Shown one piece after another: positions 33,785 to 42,851 of a stretch of DNA of 63,143 nt. This DNA is from Oscillospiraceae bacterium (lineage in GTDB: Bacteria > Bacillota > Clostridia > Oscillospirales > Ruminococcaceae), in contig JALEJQ010000089.1 of the NCBI GenBank assembly GCA_022769565.1, positions 1 through 63,143 of the forward strand, in the 5' to 3' direction. A model generated the notes under the pieces. The model saw nothing but the letters and a program-made list of their open reading frames with translations, was not told the origin of the DNA and did no database searches. A program made the translations under genes and the position numbers. The stretch's first letter is position 1. Each line of letters opens with the position of its first letter.

Positions 33785-35233
33785 TTAAAGGGATTTTAGC
33801 TTCTTTTCAAGCTCTTCCTTGATAACCTTAGGTGTGCATACGCCCTTGAGCGCCTTTGTGCACTGACCCATAATAAAGCCAAATACCTTTACATCGCCGT
33901 TTTTATACTGACCCACAGCCTTTTCATTTTCAGCAAGGACTTTATCAATGACCTCTTCAACCTTTCCAAGGTCGTTTGTGATAAGAAGTCCCTTTTCCTT
34001 TGCGATAGCTTCGGGGTTGCCGCCCTTTTCGGACATTTCACGGAATACGTCCTTAGCGTCATTCTTAGAAACCTTTTCCGTATCAGCCATTTCAACCAGC
34101 TTTGCAAACTGCTCTGCGGTGAACGGGAGATTTTCAAGAGTTATTTCGCCAAGATTGATACGACGCATAAGCTCGCCGTTGACAAAATTGCAGATAGACT
34201 TAGGATTGTTGTAGGTCTTAACTGCCGTATCGAAGAAATCGGAAAGGATCTTGGAATTTACAAGTATCTTTGCATCGTTCTCGGAAAGTCCGTAGGAATT
34301 GGTATATCTGTCAATTCTCTGTTCGGGCAGTTCGGGCAGTGAATTTTTGATAGCTTCAAGCTGTTCATCGGTGAAGTTGACCTGAAGAATGTCAGGCTCG
34401 GGGAAGTAACGGTAGTCGTGAGCGTTTTCCTTGGAACGCATCGCCTTAGTCTCTCCCCTGTTGTCGTCGAAACGTCTTGTTTCCTGAACGACCTTTTTAC
34501 CCATATCAAGGAGCTTGCCCTGACGGTATATCTCAAAGTCGATAGCACGTCCGATAGCCTTTATGGAGTTAAGGTTCTTCATTTCAGTCCTTGTACCAAA
34601 CTCAGTATCGGTAGGCTTCATGATAGAAACGTTAACGTCGGCACGGATAGAACCCTGTTCCATTTTACAGTCGCAGACGCCTGCATACTGGAGAAGCAGA
34701 GCGACCTTTTCAACAAAAGCCTTTGCTTCCGCAGCAGAAGACATATCCGGCTCGGTTACAATTTCGATAAGGGGAACGCCACAGCGGTTGTAGTCTGCAA
34801 GAGAAACGCCGTTAAGGTCGTCGTGGATAAGCTTTCCTGCGTCCTCTTCAAGGTGTATACGGTTAATTCTAATGTTCTTTGTCTTTTTAACGCCGTCTTC
34901 CTCATACTCAATGGGAACGGAACCGTTGATGCAGAGGGGCAGATTAAGCTGTGAGATCTGATATGCTTTCGGCAGGTCGGGATAGAAGTAGTTTTTTCTG
35001 TCGAAAACGGAGAATTTATTAATATCGCAGCCCATTACAAAGCCTGCTTTTACCGCATATTCAACGGCAGTCTGATTTATAACGGGAAGTGTGCCGGGCA
35101 TACCTGAGCATACGGGGCAACATCTGGAATTCTTGCCGCCGCCAAACTCGGCGCTGCAGGTACAGAAAACCTTGGATTTAGTTAAAAGCTCGGCATGAAC
35201 TTCAAGACCGATTACGGGAATATATGCTGACAT
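33785..35233 (-). CDS. gatB: Aspartyl/glutamyl-tRNA amidotransferase subunit B
   Basis: The 482-residue protein begins with the family block IPVIGLEVHAELLTKSKVFC, continues with zinc-binding cysteines (CTCSAEFGG, RCCPVCSGMPG) and has the typical C-terminal YqeY-like tail domain (about 330-480). GatB binds the mischarged tRNA and supplies the kinase activity that activates the acyl group. The gene lies 18 bases after gatA and 38 bases before aspS. Length and motifs are normal. Confidence 0.97.
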   Translation of the reverse strand: MSAYIPVIGLEVHAELLTKSKVFCTCSAEFGGGKNSRCCPVCSGMPGTLPVINQTAVEYAVKAGFVMGCDINKFSVFDRKNYFYPDLPKAYQISQLNLPLCINGSVPIEYEEDGVKKTKNIRINRIHLEEDAGKLIHDDLNGVSLADYNRCGVPLIEIVTEPDMSSAAEAKAFVEKVALLLQYAGVCDCKMEQGSIRADVNVSIMKPTDTEFGTRTEMKNLNSIKAIGRAIDFEIYRQGKLLDMGKKVVQETRRFDDNRGETKAMRSKENAHDYRYFPEPDILQVNFTDEQLEAIKNSLPELPEQRIDRYTNSYGLSENDAKILVNSKILSDFFDTAVKTYNNPKSICNFVNGELMRRINLGEITLENLPFTAEQFAKLVEMADTEKVSKNDAKDVFREMSEKGGNPEAIAKEKGLLITNDLGKVEEVIDKVLAENEKAVGQYKNGDVKVFGFIMGQCTKALKGVCTPKVIKEELEKKLKSL

Positions 35234-35251
35234 AATTTTCCGCCCCTTTCC

Positions 35252-36703
35252 TTATATTGCTGCATTCTGACGGGTGAAATTCTTTTCAAAAGCGTCAGCA
35301 GCCTGAATAATTGTAGCCTCGTCCCACTTTTTGCCGATGATGGACATACCTATGGGCATACCCTTTGAATCGTAGCCGCAGGTAGTGGAAATTGCAGGGA
35401 GAGAAGCGATATTTACGGTAACTGTGCAAATATCTGCCTGATACATCTTTGCAGGGTCGGAAATATTTTCGTTAAGACCGTATGCGACCGTAGGAGCGGT
35501 AGGAGTAAGGATAACATCGCAGCCTGTGAAGATCTGCTCGTATTCTTCTCTTATCTTCTGCTTAAGAGCCATTGCCTTGCCGTAGTAAGCGTCATAATAA
35601 CCGCTTGAAAGAGCGTAGTTGCCAAGCATGATCCTTCTCTTGACCTCTTCGCCGAAGCCCTCTCTTCTTGAATTTGCAATAAGTTCATTGAAGGAATCGC
35701 CTATCTCGGAACGGTGACCGAACTTTATTCCGTCGTAACGTGAAAGATTGGAAGACGCTTCTGCGGAAGAAATGAGGTAATATGCCGCAACAGCGTATTT
35801 AAGAGAAGGCATTGAGCAGTCGATAAGCTCTGCGCCAAGGGATTTGTAGTAATCGGAAGCCTTTAAAACTGCATTTCTTACTTCTTCATCTATGCCCTCT
35901 GCATAAAATTCCTTGGGAACGGCAATTTTCATGCCCTTGATGTCCTGACCTATTTTTGCTGTAAAATCGGGAACATCATTTCTTGAAGAAGTACCGTCAT
36001 GGGGGTCAAAACCCGAAATTGCATTAAGAATAACTGCGCAATCGGAAGCGCTCTTTGCAACAGGTCCTATCTGGTCAAGAGAGCTTGCAAAAGCAACAAG
36101 TCCGTAACGTGAAACTCTGCCATAAGTAGGCTTAAGACCTGTTACGCCGCAGAATGACGAAGGCTGTCTGATAGATCCGCCCGTATCGGAGCCAAGCGCC
36201 GCAGCACAAAGAGAAGCACCTACCGCAGCAGCCGAACCGCCGGAGCTTCCGCCGGGAACACGTTCCAGGTCGTAAGGATTCTTTGTCTTTTTGAACGCAG
36301 AGGTCTGAGTGGAACCGCCCATTGCAAATTCGTCCATGGAAGTTTTGCCCAGCATAACAATGCCTTCATTTTCCAGCTTATCCATAACGGTCGCATTATA
36401 AGGCGGAATAAAGTTTTCAAGCATTTTCGAAGCGCAGGTGGTCTTTATGCCCTCGGTGCAGATATTATCCTTTATCGCAAGAGGGATTCCGCAAAGAGGT
36501 GAAGCCTCGCCCTTATTGATCTTATCCTGTGCCTTTTCAGCAGCTTTTTCAGCTTCTTCCGCAGTAACGGTGATGTAGCTTTCCAGCTTTCCGTCTACGG
36601 AATTTATTCTTTCAAGATATGCGGCGGTAAGTTCGGGAGCGGAAATTTCCTTTTTATCCAGCATGGAACGCATATCACTGATTTTCAATGAAGTTATATC
36701 CAT
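35252..36703 (-). CDS. gatA: Aspartyl/glutamyl-tRNA amidotransferase subunit A
   Basis: The 483-residue amidase has the Lys-cisSer-Ser triad in context: LAIKDNICTEG (about 78), GGSSGGSAAAVGA (about 150) and SDTGGSIRQPSSFCG (about 172). It releases ammonia from glutamine for transfer to Asp- or Glu-tRNA. It follows gatC after 80 bases that contain a hairpin, and precedes gatB directly. Confidence 0.97.
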   Translation of the reverse strand: MDITSLKISDMRSMLDKKEISAPELTAAYLERINSVDGKLESYITVTAEEAEKAAEKAQDKINKGEASPLCGIPLAIKDNICTEGIKTTCASKMLENFIPPYNATVMDKLENEGIVMLGKTSMDEFAMGGSTQTSAFKKTKNPYDLERVPGGSSGGSAAAVGASLCAAALGSDTGGSIRQPSSFCGVTGLKPTYGRVSRYGLVAFASSLDQIGPVAKSASDCAVILNAISGFDPHDGTSSRNDVPDFTAKIGQDIKGMKIAVPKEFYAEGIDEEVRNAVLKASDYYKSLGAELIDCSMPSLKYAVAAYYLISSAEASSNLSRYDGIKFGHRSEIGDSFNELIANSRREGFGEEVKRRIMLGNYALSSGYYDAYYGKAMALKQKIREEYEQIFTGCDVILTPTAPTVAYGLNENISDPAKMYQADICTVTVNIASLPAISTTCGYDSKGMPIGMSIIGKKWDEATIIQAADAFEKNFTRQNAAI

Positions 36704-36734
36704 TTTACGACATCCTTTCCGAGCCGTGCTTCCT

Positions 36735-36763
36735 CATCGGGAGCTCAGGCTCACAGTCCGATG
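36735..36763. other. Hairpin between gatC and gatA
   Basis: CATCGG-GAGC (36735-36744) pairs with GCTC (36749-36752) and CCGATG (36758-36763), with a TCAG loop and a five-base bulge. No T run follows on the minus strand, so it is more likely an mRNA processing or stability element than a terminator. Confidence 0.4.
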
Positions 36764-36783
36764 CTCTCAGACCGTTTTCAAAA

Positions 36784-37062
36784 TTATTCGACAACCTTTG
36801 GAACAACGAAAGCATCCTCTGAGCTTACAGCATTCTGCAAGATCTTTTCCGTGGGGAAGGAATCAGCCGGAATATCCTTGCGGAGGTCGTTAAGAAATAC
36901 GTTATGGTTGTCCTTGACAGGATCATAAGTAACATCGATTTCCTTAATGGTATCCATTATTTCAATGATATCCGTCATATCGCCGGCCATTTTTTCCAGC
37001 TCTTCATCGGTAAAGCTGAGTTTACCGAGCTGAGACAGGTATTTTACCATTTCCAAATCCAT
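36784..37062 (-). CDS. gatC: Aspartyl/glutamyl-tRNA amidotransferase subunit C
   Basis: The 92-residue protein carries the GatC pattern: an N-terminal helix LEMVKYLSQLGKLSFTDEEL, DMTDIIEIMDTI in the middle and a C-terminal VFLNDLRKDIPADSFPTEKI. It wraps around GatA and stabilises the GatCAB complex. GAGG precedes the ATG. It is the first gene of the operon. Confidence 0.93.
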   Translation of the reverse strand: MDLEMVKYLSQLGKLSFTDEELEKMAGDMTDIIEIMDTIKEIDVTYDPVKDNHNVFLNDLRKDIPADSFPTEKILQNAVSSEDAFVVPKVVE

Positions 37063-37106
37063 TGCGCTTACCTCATTTCTTAAAAAAAATCATAAATACA
37101 GAATAT

Positions 37107-37135
37107 AGTATAACACATTTGGAATCCGTTTGCAA
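37107..37135 (-). promoter_or_regulatory. Promoter of gatC-gatA-gatB-aspS
   Basis: On the minus strand TTGCAA (37135-37130), 17 bases and TATACT (37112-37107), about 45 bases before gatC. Confidence 0.7.
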
Positions 37136-37145
37136 GACAAAAAGT

Positions 37146-37184
37146 AAAAAAATATGTATGAACGGATATTTTCGTCCATACATA
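37146..37184 (-). terminator. Terminator of the murD-to-lyase operon
   Basis: TATGTATG-ACG (37153-37164) pairs with CGT-CATACATA (37173-37184) with one mismatch; on the minus strand TTTTTTTAC follows. Confidence 0.8.
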
Positions 37185-37193
37185 TTATAATGA

Positions 37194-38492
37194 TCAAATA
37201 AGTCTGATACAATGCTTGTCGTACATTTCCTGAATTGCGGTAAGAATTCCCATTCTGCCCGTAGGGAAAGTAAGTCCGCCCTGAACGTAAGCCGCAAAAG
37301 GTTCTCTCAGAGGAGCGTCTGCGGAAAGCTCTATGGAAGCACCCATATTGAATGCGCCTGCAGCCATAATTACCTTTGAATCGTAGCCGGGCATATCCCA
37401 AGGCTCGGGAGTAACGTAGCTGTCAATGGGAGAGCCTTTCTGCACGCCCTGACAGAAGGCAACGAGATTTTCCGCATTCTTCATAAGAACTGTGGTTATA
37501 ATGTCTCCACGTTTTTCTTCCGGCTTGGGAAGGCACTCAAAGCCCAGCATAGACATTATCTTAGCTGTAAAGGCAGCAGTCTTGACAGCATTTGAAACAA
37601 CCTCGGGAGCAAAGAAAAGTCCCTGATACATGGGTTTGTTCTGATTAAGGGTACAGCCGACCTCTTTTCCCATACCGACACAGGTCATACGGTAGGAGCA
37701 AAGCTCAACAAGCTCCTTTTTGCCTGCGATATATCCACCGGTTTCGGCAATTCCTGCACCGGGATTCTTTATAAGCGAACCGATAATAAGGTCTGCGCCT
37801 ACACTCAACGGTTCACGAGTCTCAACAAATTCGCCGTAGCAGTTATCAACCATAACAACGGCATCGGGATTTGCATTTTTTACGCTTTTAACTATTTCCG
37901 CAATATTGTCAACGGTAAGTGTGGGACGAAGAGCATAGCCTCTTGAACGCTGTATATAAGCGACCTTTGCGCCCCTTACCTTTTTGAAAATTTCGGCAAG
38001 GTCGGGCTTTCCGTCCGGGAGAAAATCCACCTGATCGTATTCAACTCCGAAATCCTTAAGGGAACCGTGACCGTTTCCTCTTATGCCGATAACCTCTTCA
38101 AGGGTATCGTAAGGCTTTCCCGTAAGGCTGACAATCTTGTCACCCGTTCTCAGAATACCGAAAAGCGCTACCGTAAGAGCGTGAGTTCCCGAAACAAAGG
38201 AATGGCGTACAAGAGCGTCCTCTGCACCGAAAACCTCGGCATAGACCTTATCAAGAGTATCTCTGCCTATATCGTCATAACCATAGCCTGTGGTTCCGCC
38301 AAGACAAGCTGCGCTTACCTTATTGTTGATAAACGCACGAAGCACACGTTCACCGTTCTGCCGTGCAACCCTGTCCGCTTCCGCAAAAGCACCGCTGCAC
38401 TCCGCTTCCGCTTTCTCAGCCAATTTAAGTATTCTTTCGTCAAATTCAAAGCCTTTGACCTCAACAGGCTTAGGATCGAAAATTTCTGCCAT
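37194..38492 (-). CDS. Methionine gamma-lyase family PLP enzyme (aluminium-resistance family)
   Basis: The ATG at 38492 has AGAGAGG before it and gives 432 residues. The family is recognised from VSAACLGGTTGYGYDDIGRD, RHSFVSGTHALTVALFG, VMVDNCYGEFVE and SLIKNPGAGIAETGGYIAG, which contains the PLP-binding Lys. These fold-type I PLP enzymes resemble cystathionine/methionine gamma-lyases but form their own family, whose substrate is not firmly known. It is the last gene of the long minus-strand run from murD and is followed by a strong terminator. Confidence 0.85.
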   Translation of the reverse strand: MAEIFDPKPVEVKGFEFDERILKLAEKAEAECSGAFAEADRVARQNGERVLRAFINNKVSAACLGGTTGYGYDDIGRDTLDKVYAEVFGAEDALVRHSFVSGTHALTVALFGILRTGDKIVSLTGKPYDTLEEVIGIRGNGHGSLKDFGVEYDQVDFLPDGKPDLAEIFKKVRGAKVAYIQRSRGYALRPTLTVDNIAEIVKSVKNANPDAVVMVDNCYGEFVETREPLSVGADLIIGSLIKNPGAGIAETGGYIAGKKELVELCSYRMTCVGMGKEVGCTLNQNKPMYQGLFFAPEVVSNAVKTAAFTAKIMSMLGFECLPKPEEKRGDIITTVLMKNAENLVAFCQGVQKGSPIDSYVTPEPWDMPGYDSKVIMAAGAFNMGASIELSADAPLREPFAAYVQGGLTFPTGRMGILTAIQEMYDKHCIRLI

Positions 38493-38548
38493 TTTGTTAA
38501 ACCTCTCTTCAATAATGATTACTGACAAGTATATTGCCTTGACAGCAG

Positions 38549-39256
38549 TTATATATCTTTTTCATAAAAAACTTCTTTATCCGCTTCAATGAAGCCAAGC
38601 TGCTCATAAAATGTTCTTCGCTCGTCCTTTGCATAAAGGAAAACCGACTTGCCCTGTTTTTCAAACTCTCCGCAGAGCCAATGCAGGAAATTTCCCGCAG
38701 TTCCCTGTCCTCTGCTCGATTTTGCCGTTGCAATATGGGAAAGGAAAACAAATCCGTCAATATCGAACACCTTTGTAACGGTGGTGGACTTGTAAAGATA
38801 AATATCTGAAACACCGTGCCTTATTCTATGGGAAATATCGGCATACCACGCTTCATATTCCGTTATCCCGAAGTCTTCCTTAAGAATAGGGAATATATTA
38901 TCAAGCAAGGTATTTTGATTTACATAGCTAACATCAATGTTATTTTCTCCGCTTACTGCCTTGAAAAGTGTTTTATTTATTCGTTTATACTCATTGCCGA
39001 TGTGTAAAGCTGAACCTCTTGACATCTCGATCGTTACAGGAGAAAGCATATTTATAAAGCCGTTAAGCTCACTTTCATCAAAATCGCCGTCAGCAGTCAT
39101 TGTACCGTTGTAAACAAGTATGTATCCGCCCCTTTCCGAACCGAAAAGGCGGCAGAAATCGTATTTTGTTCCGTAGGCGTTAAGGTAAGCCCGTATTTTT
39201 TTGCCGTACCAGCTGTCGGAAAGGGTTATATTTTCATCATAAATTTGTTTTATCAC
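38549..39256 (-). CDS. GNAT-family acetyltransferase
   Basis: The GTG at 39256 overlaps the stop of the M42 gene (GTGA) and is preferred to a GTG nine bases earlier. The 235-residue product has a C-terminal GNAT domain (about 130-233). The acetyl-CoA pyrophosphate loop region is IATAKSSRGQGTAGNFLHWL and the terminal strand is FYEQLGFIEAD. The N-terminal half is divergent. The substrate is unknown. It is translationally coupled to the upstream peptidase. Confidence 0.75.
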   Translation of the reverse strand: MIKQIYDENITLSDSWYGKKIRAYLNAYGTKYDFCRLFGSERGGYILVYNGTMTADGDFDESELNGFINMLSPVTIEMSRGSALHIGNEYKRINKTLFKAVSGENNIDVSYVNQNTLLDNIFPILKEDFGITEYEAWYADISHRIRHGVSDIYLYKSTTVTKVFDIDGFVFLSHIATAKSSRGQGTAGNFLHWLCGEFEKQGKSVFLYAKDERRTFYEQLGFIEADKEVFYEKDI

Positions 39257-40272
39257 AGCGTACACGCCTTCTCAAGCATTATTTCCGCCAGTTTTAGCGA
39301 AGCCTCCATATCAGAAAGCTTTGCTGCACTTGCAGGAGAATGAAGGTAGCGGCAGGGAACGGAAATCGCCATTGTACGCACTCCGCCCTTTGTAATGTGG
39401 ATAGCTCCGCTGTCATTTCCGCCTGCAACCATTGTTTTTGTCTGCCAGGGCAGGTTATTTTCCTTCGCAAGCTGCTTTGAAAGGCTGTACAGCTCTCTGT
39501 CGTATATTGTTGAGCGATCCATATATGAAACAGCAGGACCTTTTCCCAGAAAACAGCACTTTTTCTCATCGGAAGCAAGTGGTATGTCCGCTGCGGTGGT
39601 TGCTTCAAGAACTATAGCAAAGTCAGGCTCCACTGTAAAGGCGGCAGCCCTTGCACCCCTCAAACCAACTTCTTCCTGCACAACAAAGGTAAACGTACAA
39701 TCGTAAGCAAGGTCGCTGTTGATAAGAGTTATCATCACAGCGCAGCCGAAGCGGTCATCAATAGCTTTTCCGCATACAAAACCGTCACCAAAGAGGTAAT
39801 ACTCGGAATCAAAATAAACGTAATCTCCGGGACAAACCAGCTTTTCGGCTTCTTCCCTGCTCTCCGCTCCTATATCGGCATAAAGCGAGGAAAATTCTGC
39901 AGCCCTTTTTCTTTCGTCCGAGGAAAGATTGTGTACAGCCTTTGAGCCGATAACACCCTGAATGCCGTTGACCTTTACCTTCCTGCCGATAACAACTCTT
40001 GCGTCGATACCACCCACAGGAGAGACCGTAAGCGTTCCGTCAGACTTGACCGAAGTAACGATCATTCCCACCTCGTCCATATGAGCAGAAATCATGACCT
40101 TGTTTTTCGGTGTGCTTCTGCCTTTTTTAAAGGCAATAATACTGCCTAACGGGTCAATTTTATATTCGCATTTGTCCTTGATCTTATCTATAATATAGTT
40201 TCGTACCGCACCCTCGTCCCCGGAAGTGCCGTTGAGGACGCATAATTCATTAAGGAGGGTTTCAAAGTCCAT
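39253..40272 (-). CDS. M42-family aminopeptidase (second of a tandem pair)
   Basis: The 339-residue protein has the metal ligands of the M42 family: ISAHMDEVGMIV (His and Asp), AIDDRFGCAVM (bridging Asp), FVVQEEVGLRGA (catalytic Glu pair) and the C-terminal PCRYLHSPA (His). These are self-compartmentalising cobalt/zinc aminopeptidases acting in the cytosol. It follows a paralogue of the same length after one base and overlaps the acetyltransferase gene by four. Confidence 0.9.
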   Translation of the reverse strand: MDFETLLNELCVLNGTSGDEGAVRNYIIDKIKDKCEYKIDPLGSIIAFKKGRSTPKNKVMISAHMDEVGMIVTSVKSDGTLTVSPVGGIDARVVIGRKVKVNGIQGVIGSKAVHNLSSDERKRAAEFSSLYADIGAESREEAEKLVCPGDYVYFDSEYYLFGDGFVCGKAIDDRFGCAVMITLINSDLAYDCTFTFVVQEEVGLRGARAAAFTVEPDFAIVLEATTAADIPLASDEKKCCFLGKGPAVSYMDRSTIYDRELYSLSKQLAKENNLPWQTKTMVAGGNDSGAIHITKGGVRTMAISVPCRYLHSPASAAKLSDMEASLKLAEIMLEKACTL

Positions 40273-40273
40273 T

Positions 40274-41293
40274 TCACTTTACCTCCTTAACATACGCCGC
40301 AATAAGCTGCGCAGTATTTTCAACGTCTGCAAGGGAAATCACCTCAACGGGAGTATGCATATATTTCAGCGGTATTGACAATGTTACAGCCTTTACACCG
40401 CCGCAGTTTACGGAAAATCTGTCTGCATTGGTTCCTGTTTCCTCGTTCATTATCTCACGCTGAAAAGGCAAGCCGTTTTTCTCTGCAATACTTACCATTG
40501 TCTTTGAAAGCTCTCTGTCAAGAACAGGCGAAAAGCCTATCATACAACCACCGCCCATTTTTCCGCATTTAAGTTCGGAATCATCGGAGGTAAGAGCAAA
40601 GCTGACATCCACAGCAATTGCAATGTCGGGAGCAACATCGTAAACGCCGATCTTGGCACCTCTTTCGCCTATTTCCTCCTGTGAAGAAAACATTATAGTG
40701 TATGAGCAGTTCAGCTTCTCATTTTTAAGGAGTTCCGCAGCACGGAGCAGACAAGCAACTCCGCAGCGGTCGTCAAGTGCCGCACCTGTTATCCTGTCAC
40801 CGATAAGCTCGGCGGAATGCTGTAAAAATACCACCTTATCTCCGAGAGAAATGACCTTTTCAGCCTGTTCCCTTGTCATACCCACATCTATGCTTATCTC
40901 GGAAAATTCGGGCACTTTACCGTCGTCACCGCTTTTTTCAAGGTGCGGCGGAATGGAGCAGATAACGCCCTTTACCCTTTCCTTGCCGAGAACAACTACC
41001 TGCTGTGCAAGCAGCAAACGGCGGTCAATGCCTCCGCAATTTGAAATTTTCAGAAAACCGTCATCGGTAATGTAAGTTACCACAAAACCAATCTGGTCAA
41101 TATGTGCGTCTATCAGAACATGAGGCTTGCCGGATTCTCTTGTACCGAAATTGCCGAAAACGCTGTTATTTTTTATATAACAATCATCGGTAATTTCTTT
41201 AAGATACCCGAGAGCAAGCTCTGCAGCACTGTTTTCGTCCCCGGAAACGCCAACTGCGTCCGCAAGGGACATAACTGTTTTTTTCAGATCCAT
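40274..41293 (-). CDS. M42-family aminopeptidase (first of a tandem pair)
   Basis: The 339-residue protein shows the same ligands as its neighbour: IDAHIDQIGFVV, ALDDRCGVACL, FSSQEEIGERGA and PLKYMHTPVEV. The two copies are clearly paralogous but well diverged, so they probably differ in residue preference or form mixed particles. The start lies 13 bases after the murD stop, placing both in one transcript with murD. Confidence 0.9.
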   Translation of the reverse strand: MDLKKTVMSLADAVGVSGDENSAAELALGYLKEITDDCYIKNNSVFGNFGTRESGKPHVLIDAHIDQIGFVVTYITDDGFLKISNCGGIDRRLLLAQQVVVLGKERVKGVICSIPPHLEKSGDDGKVPEFSEISIDVGMTREQAEKVISLGDKVVFLQHSAELIGDRITGAALDDRCGVACLLRAAELLKNEKLNCSYTIMFSSQEEIGERGAKIGVYDVAPDIAIAVDVSFALTSDDSELKCGKMGGGCMIGFSPVLDRELSKTMVSIAEKNGLPFQREIMNEETGTNADRFSVNCGGVKAVTLSIPLKYMHTPVEVISLADVENTAQLIAAYVKEVK

Positions 41294-41306
41294 TAATTTA
41301 ACCTTC

Positions 41307-42698
41307 TTATTTTAATGCGTTGACAATGCTTTTGTAATGCCGTCCTCGCTCTTCAAAATTCTTGTAGGAATCAAAGCTGGCGCTTGCAGGAGAAAGTGTA
41401 ATAATATCTCCGCTTACAGCCGACTTTCTTGCTGCCTCAACTGCTTCTTCCATGGAGTTTACACGGATAATGCGGCATTTTCTTTCGTCATATGCTTTAT
41501 AACCCTTTACCGCAGCTTCGATCTTATCGGCAGTTGCACCCAAAAGAACAAGGGTCTTTACCTTTTCGTTGATAGCTTCGGACATTGTGTTGTAATCAAG
41601 CTTTTTATCGGAGCCGCCTGCAATGACTATCAGCTTACGGTCGAATGCATTAAGACCTGCAATAACGCTGACGGGACTTGTAGCAATACTGTCATTATAA
41701 TATTTTACACCTTCAAGCTCGCGAACAAACTCGATTCTGTGTTCAACTCCGCCGAAATTTTTTGCGGTATCGACTATAGCTTCCTTGGGTACTTCTCCGT
41801 GAACAGCTGAAATTGCCGCAAGATAGTTTTCAACGTTGTGCATACCGGGAATTCGTATCTCGTCCTTGTGAACGATACGCTCCGTTGTTTTTCCGTCCGT
41901 AAAGCAAAGCCAGCCATCATTGTCAAGGAACGAACCTCTGTCGGGAACAGCTCTGCGGCTGAATTTATACAGATTACCTCTTACCGAATCGGACAAAGCA
42001 TTTGTATCTGCGTTGTCAAGATTCAGTATAGTCCTTGAAAAAGCATTCTGGTGAAGAATAAGATTTTTTTTCGCACCGATATACTCCTCCATGGACTTAT
42101 GAACATTCAAATGGTCGGGGTAAATATTTGTTATCACCGCAGTATTTGGGGATTTTCTCATGCTTATGAGCTGAAAACTGGATAGTTCCACAACTGCAGC
42201 GTCCTCAGGCTTTATTTCTTCTATGATAGGAAGCAGCGCACGGCCAATATTTCCGCCCTTATGTACGGTTTTTTCGCTTCGGGAAAGTATTTCGGAAATA
42301 ATGGTAGTTGTGGTAGTTTTGCCGTCTGTGCCTGTTATAGCATAAATTTTACAGGGACACAGATCAAAGAACACCTCCATTTCGGAAGTAACAACAATAC
42401 CCATATCCATTGCCTTTCTCAGCTCAGGCATATTGAAATAAACTCCCGGCGCACGGAAAACAATATCGCAGCCATAAATTGCTTCAAGATAATTATCACC
42501 AAGAGAAAGCTTTGCACCCGATGCTTCAAACTCATCTGCAAGAGCCGCCATATCGCTGCGAGACTTCCTGTCACACACAGTAACGTCCAGACCCTTTTTC
42601 AGAAAAAGGCGTATAATATCATTATTTGTAACGCCCGTGCCGATAAAAGCTATCCTTTTATCCTTTATATCACGAAAAAAACTTTCCGCTTTTGTCAT
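41307..42698 (-). CDS. murD: UDP-N-acetylmuramoylalanine-D-glutamate ligase
   Basis: The 463-residue Mur ligase has the ATP-binding GTDGKTTTT (about 120-128), the central-domain ELSSFQL and NIYPDHLNVH, and a C-terminal VIAGGSDKKLDY with the substrate-binding Lys region. ELSSFQL and DHLD/N-type motifs separate MurD from MurC, E and F. It adds D-Glu to UDP-MurNAc-L-Ala in the cytosol. It is first in the run murD-M42-M42-GNAT-lyase and is divergent from the flippase gene. Confidence 0.95.
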   Translation of the reverse strand: MTKAESFFRDIKDKRIAFIGTGVTNNDIIRLFLKKGLDVTVCDRKSRSDMAALADEFEASGAKLSLGDNYLEAIYGCDIVFRAPGVYFNMPELRKAMDMGIVVTSEMEVFFDLCPCKIYAITGTDGKTTTTTIISEILSRSEKTVHKGGNIGRALLPIIEEIKPEDAAVVELSSFQLISMRKSPNTAVITNIYPDHLNVHKSMEEYIGAKKNLILHQNAFSRTILNLDNADTNALSDSVRGNLYKFSRRAVPDRGSFLDNDGWLCFTDGKTTERIVHKDEIRIPGMHNVENYLAAISAVHGEVPKEAIVDTAKNFGGVEHRIEFVRELEGVKYYNDSIATSPVSVIAGLNAFDRKLIVIAGGSDKKLDYNTMSEAINEKVKTLVLLGATADKIEAAVKGYKAYDERKCRIIRVNSMEEAVEAARKSAVSGDIITLSPASASFDSYKNFEERGRHYKSIVNALK

Positions 42699-42763
42699 AA
42701 ATCCGATCCCTGCTTTACTCTATTTTTATAACGGACTGCGCAAATCAACATACAGCCTTTATT

Positions 42764-42792
42764 ATTATATACAATTTTTCAGAAAATAGCAA
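42764..42792 (-). promoter_or_regulatory. Promoter of the murD operon
   Basis: On the minus strand TTGCTA (42792-42787), 17 bases and TATAAT (42769-42764). Its -35 lies only five bases from the -35 of the divergent flippase promoter, so the two may interfere or share a regulator. Confidence 0.65.
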
Positions 42793-42796
42793 CGGC

Positions 42797-42825
42797 TTGC
42801 ATAGATTTTATGATATTTTCATAAT
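42797..42825 (+). promoter_or_regulatory. Promoter of the flippase gene
   Basis: TTGCAT (42797-42802), 17 bases and CATAAT (42820-42825), about 27 bases before the TTG start. Confidence 0.55.
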
Positions 42826-42851
42826 TATAACTAAGAAATGAGGGATATACG

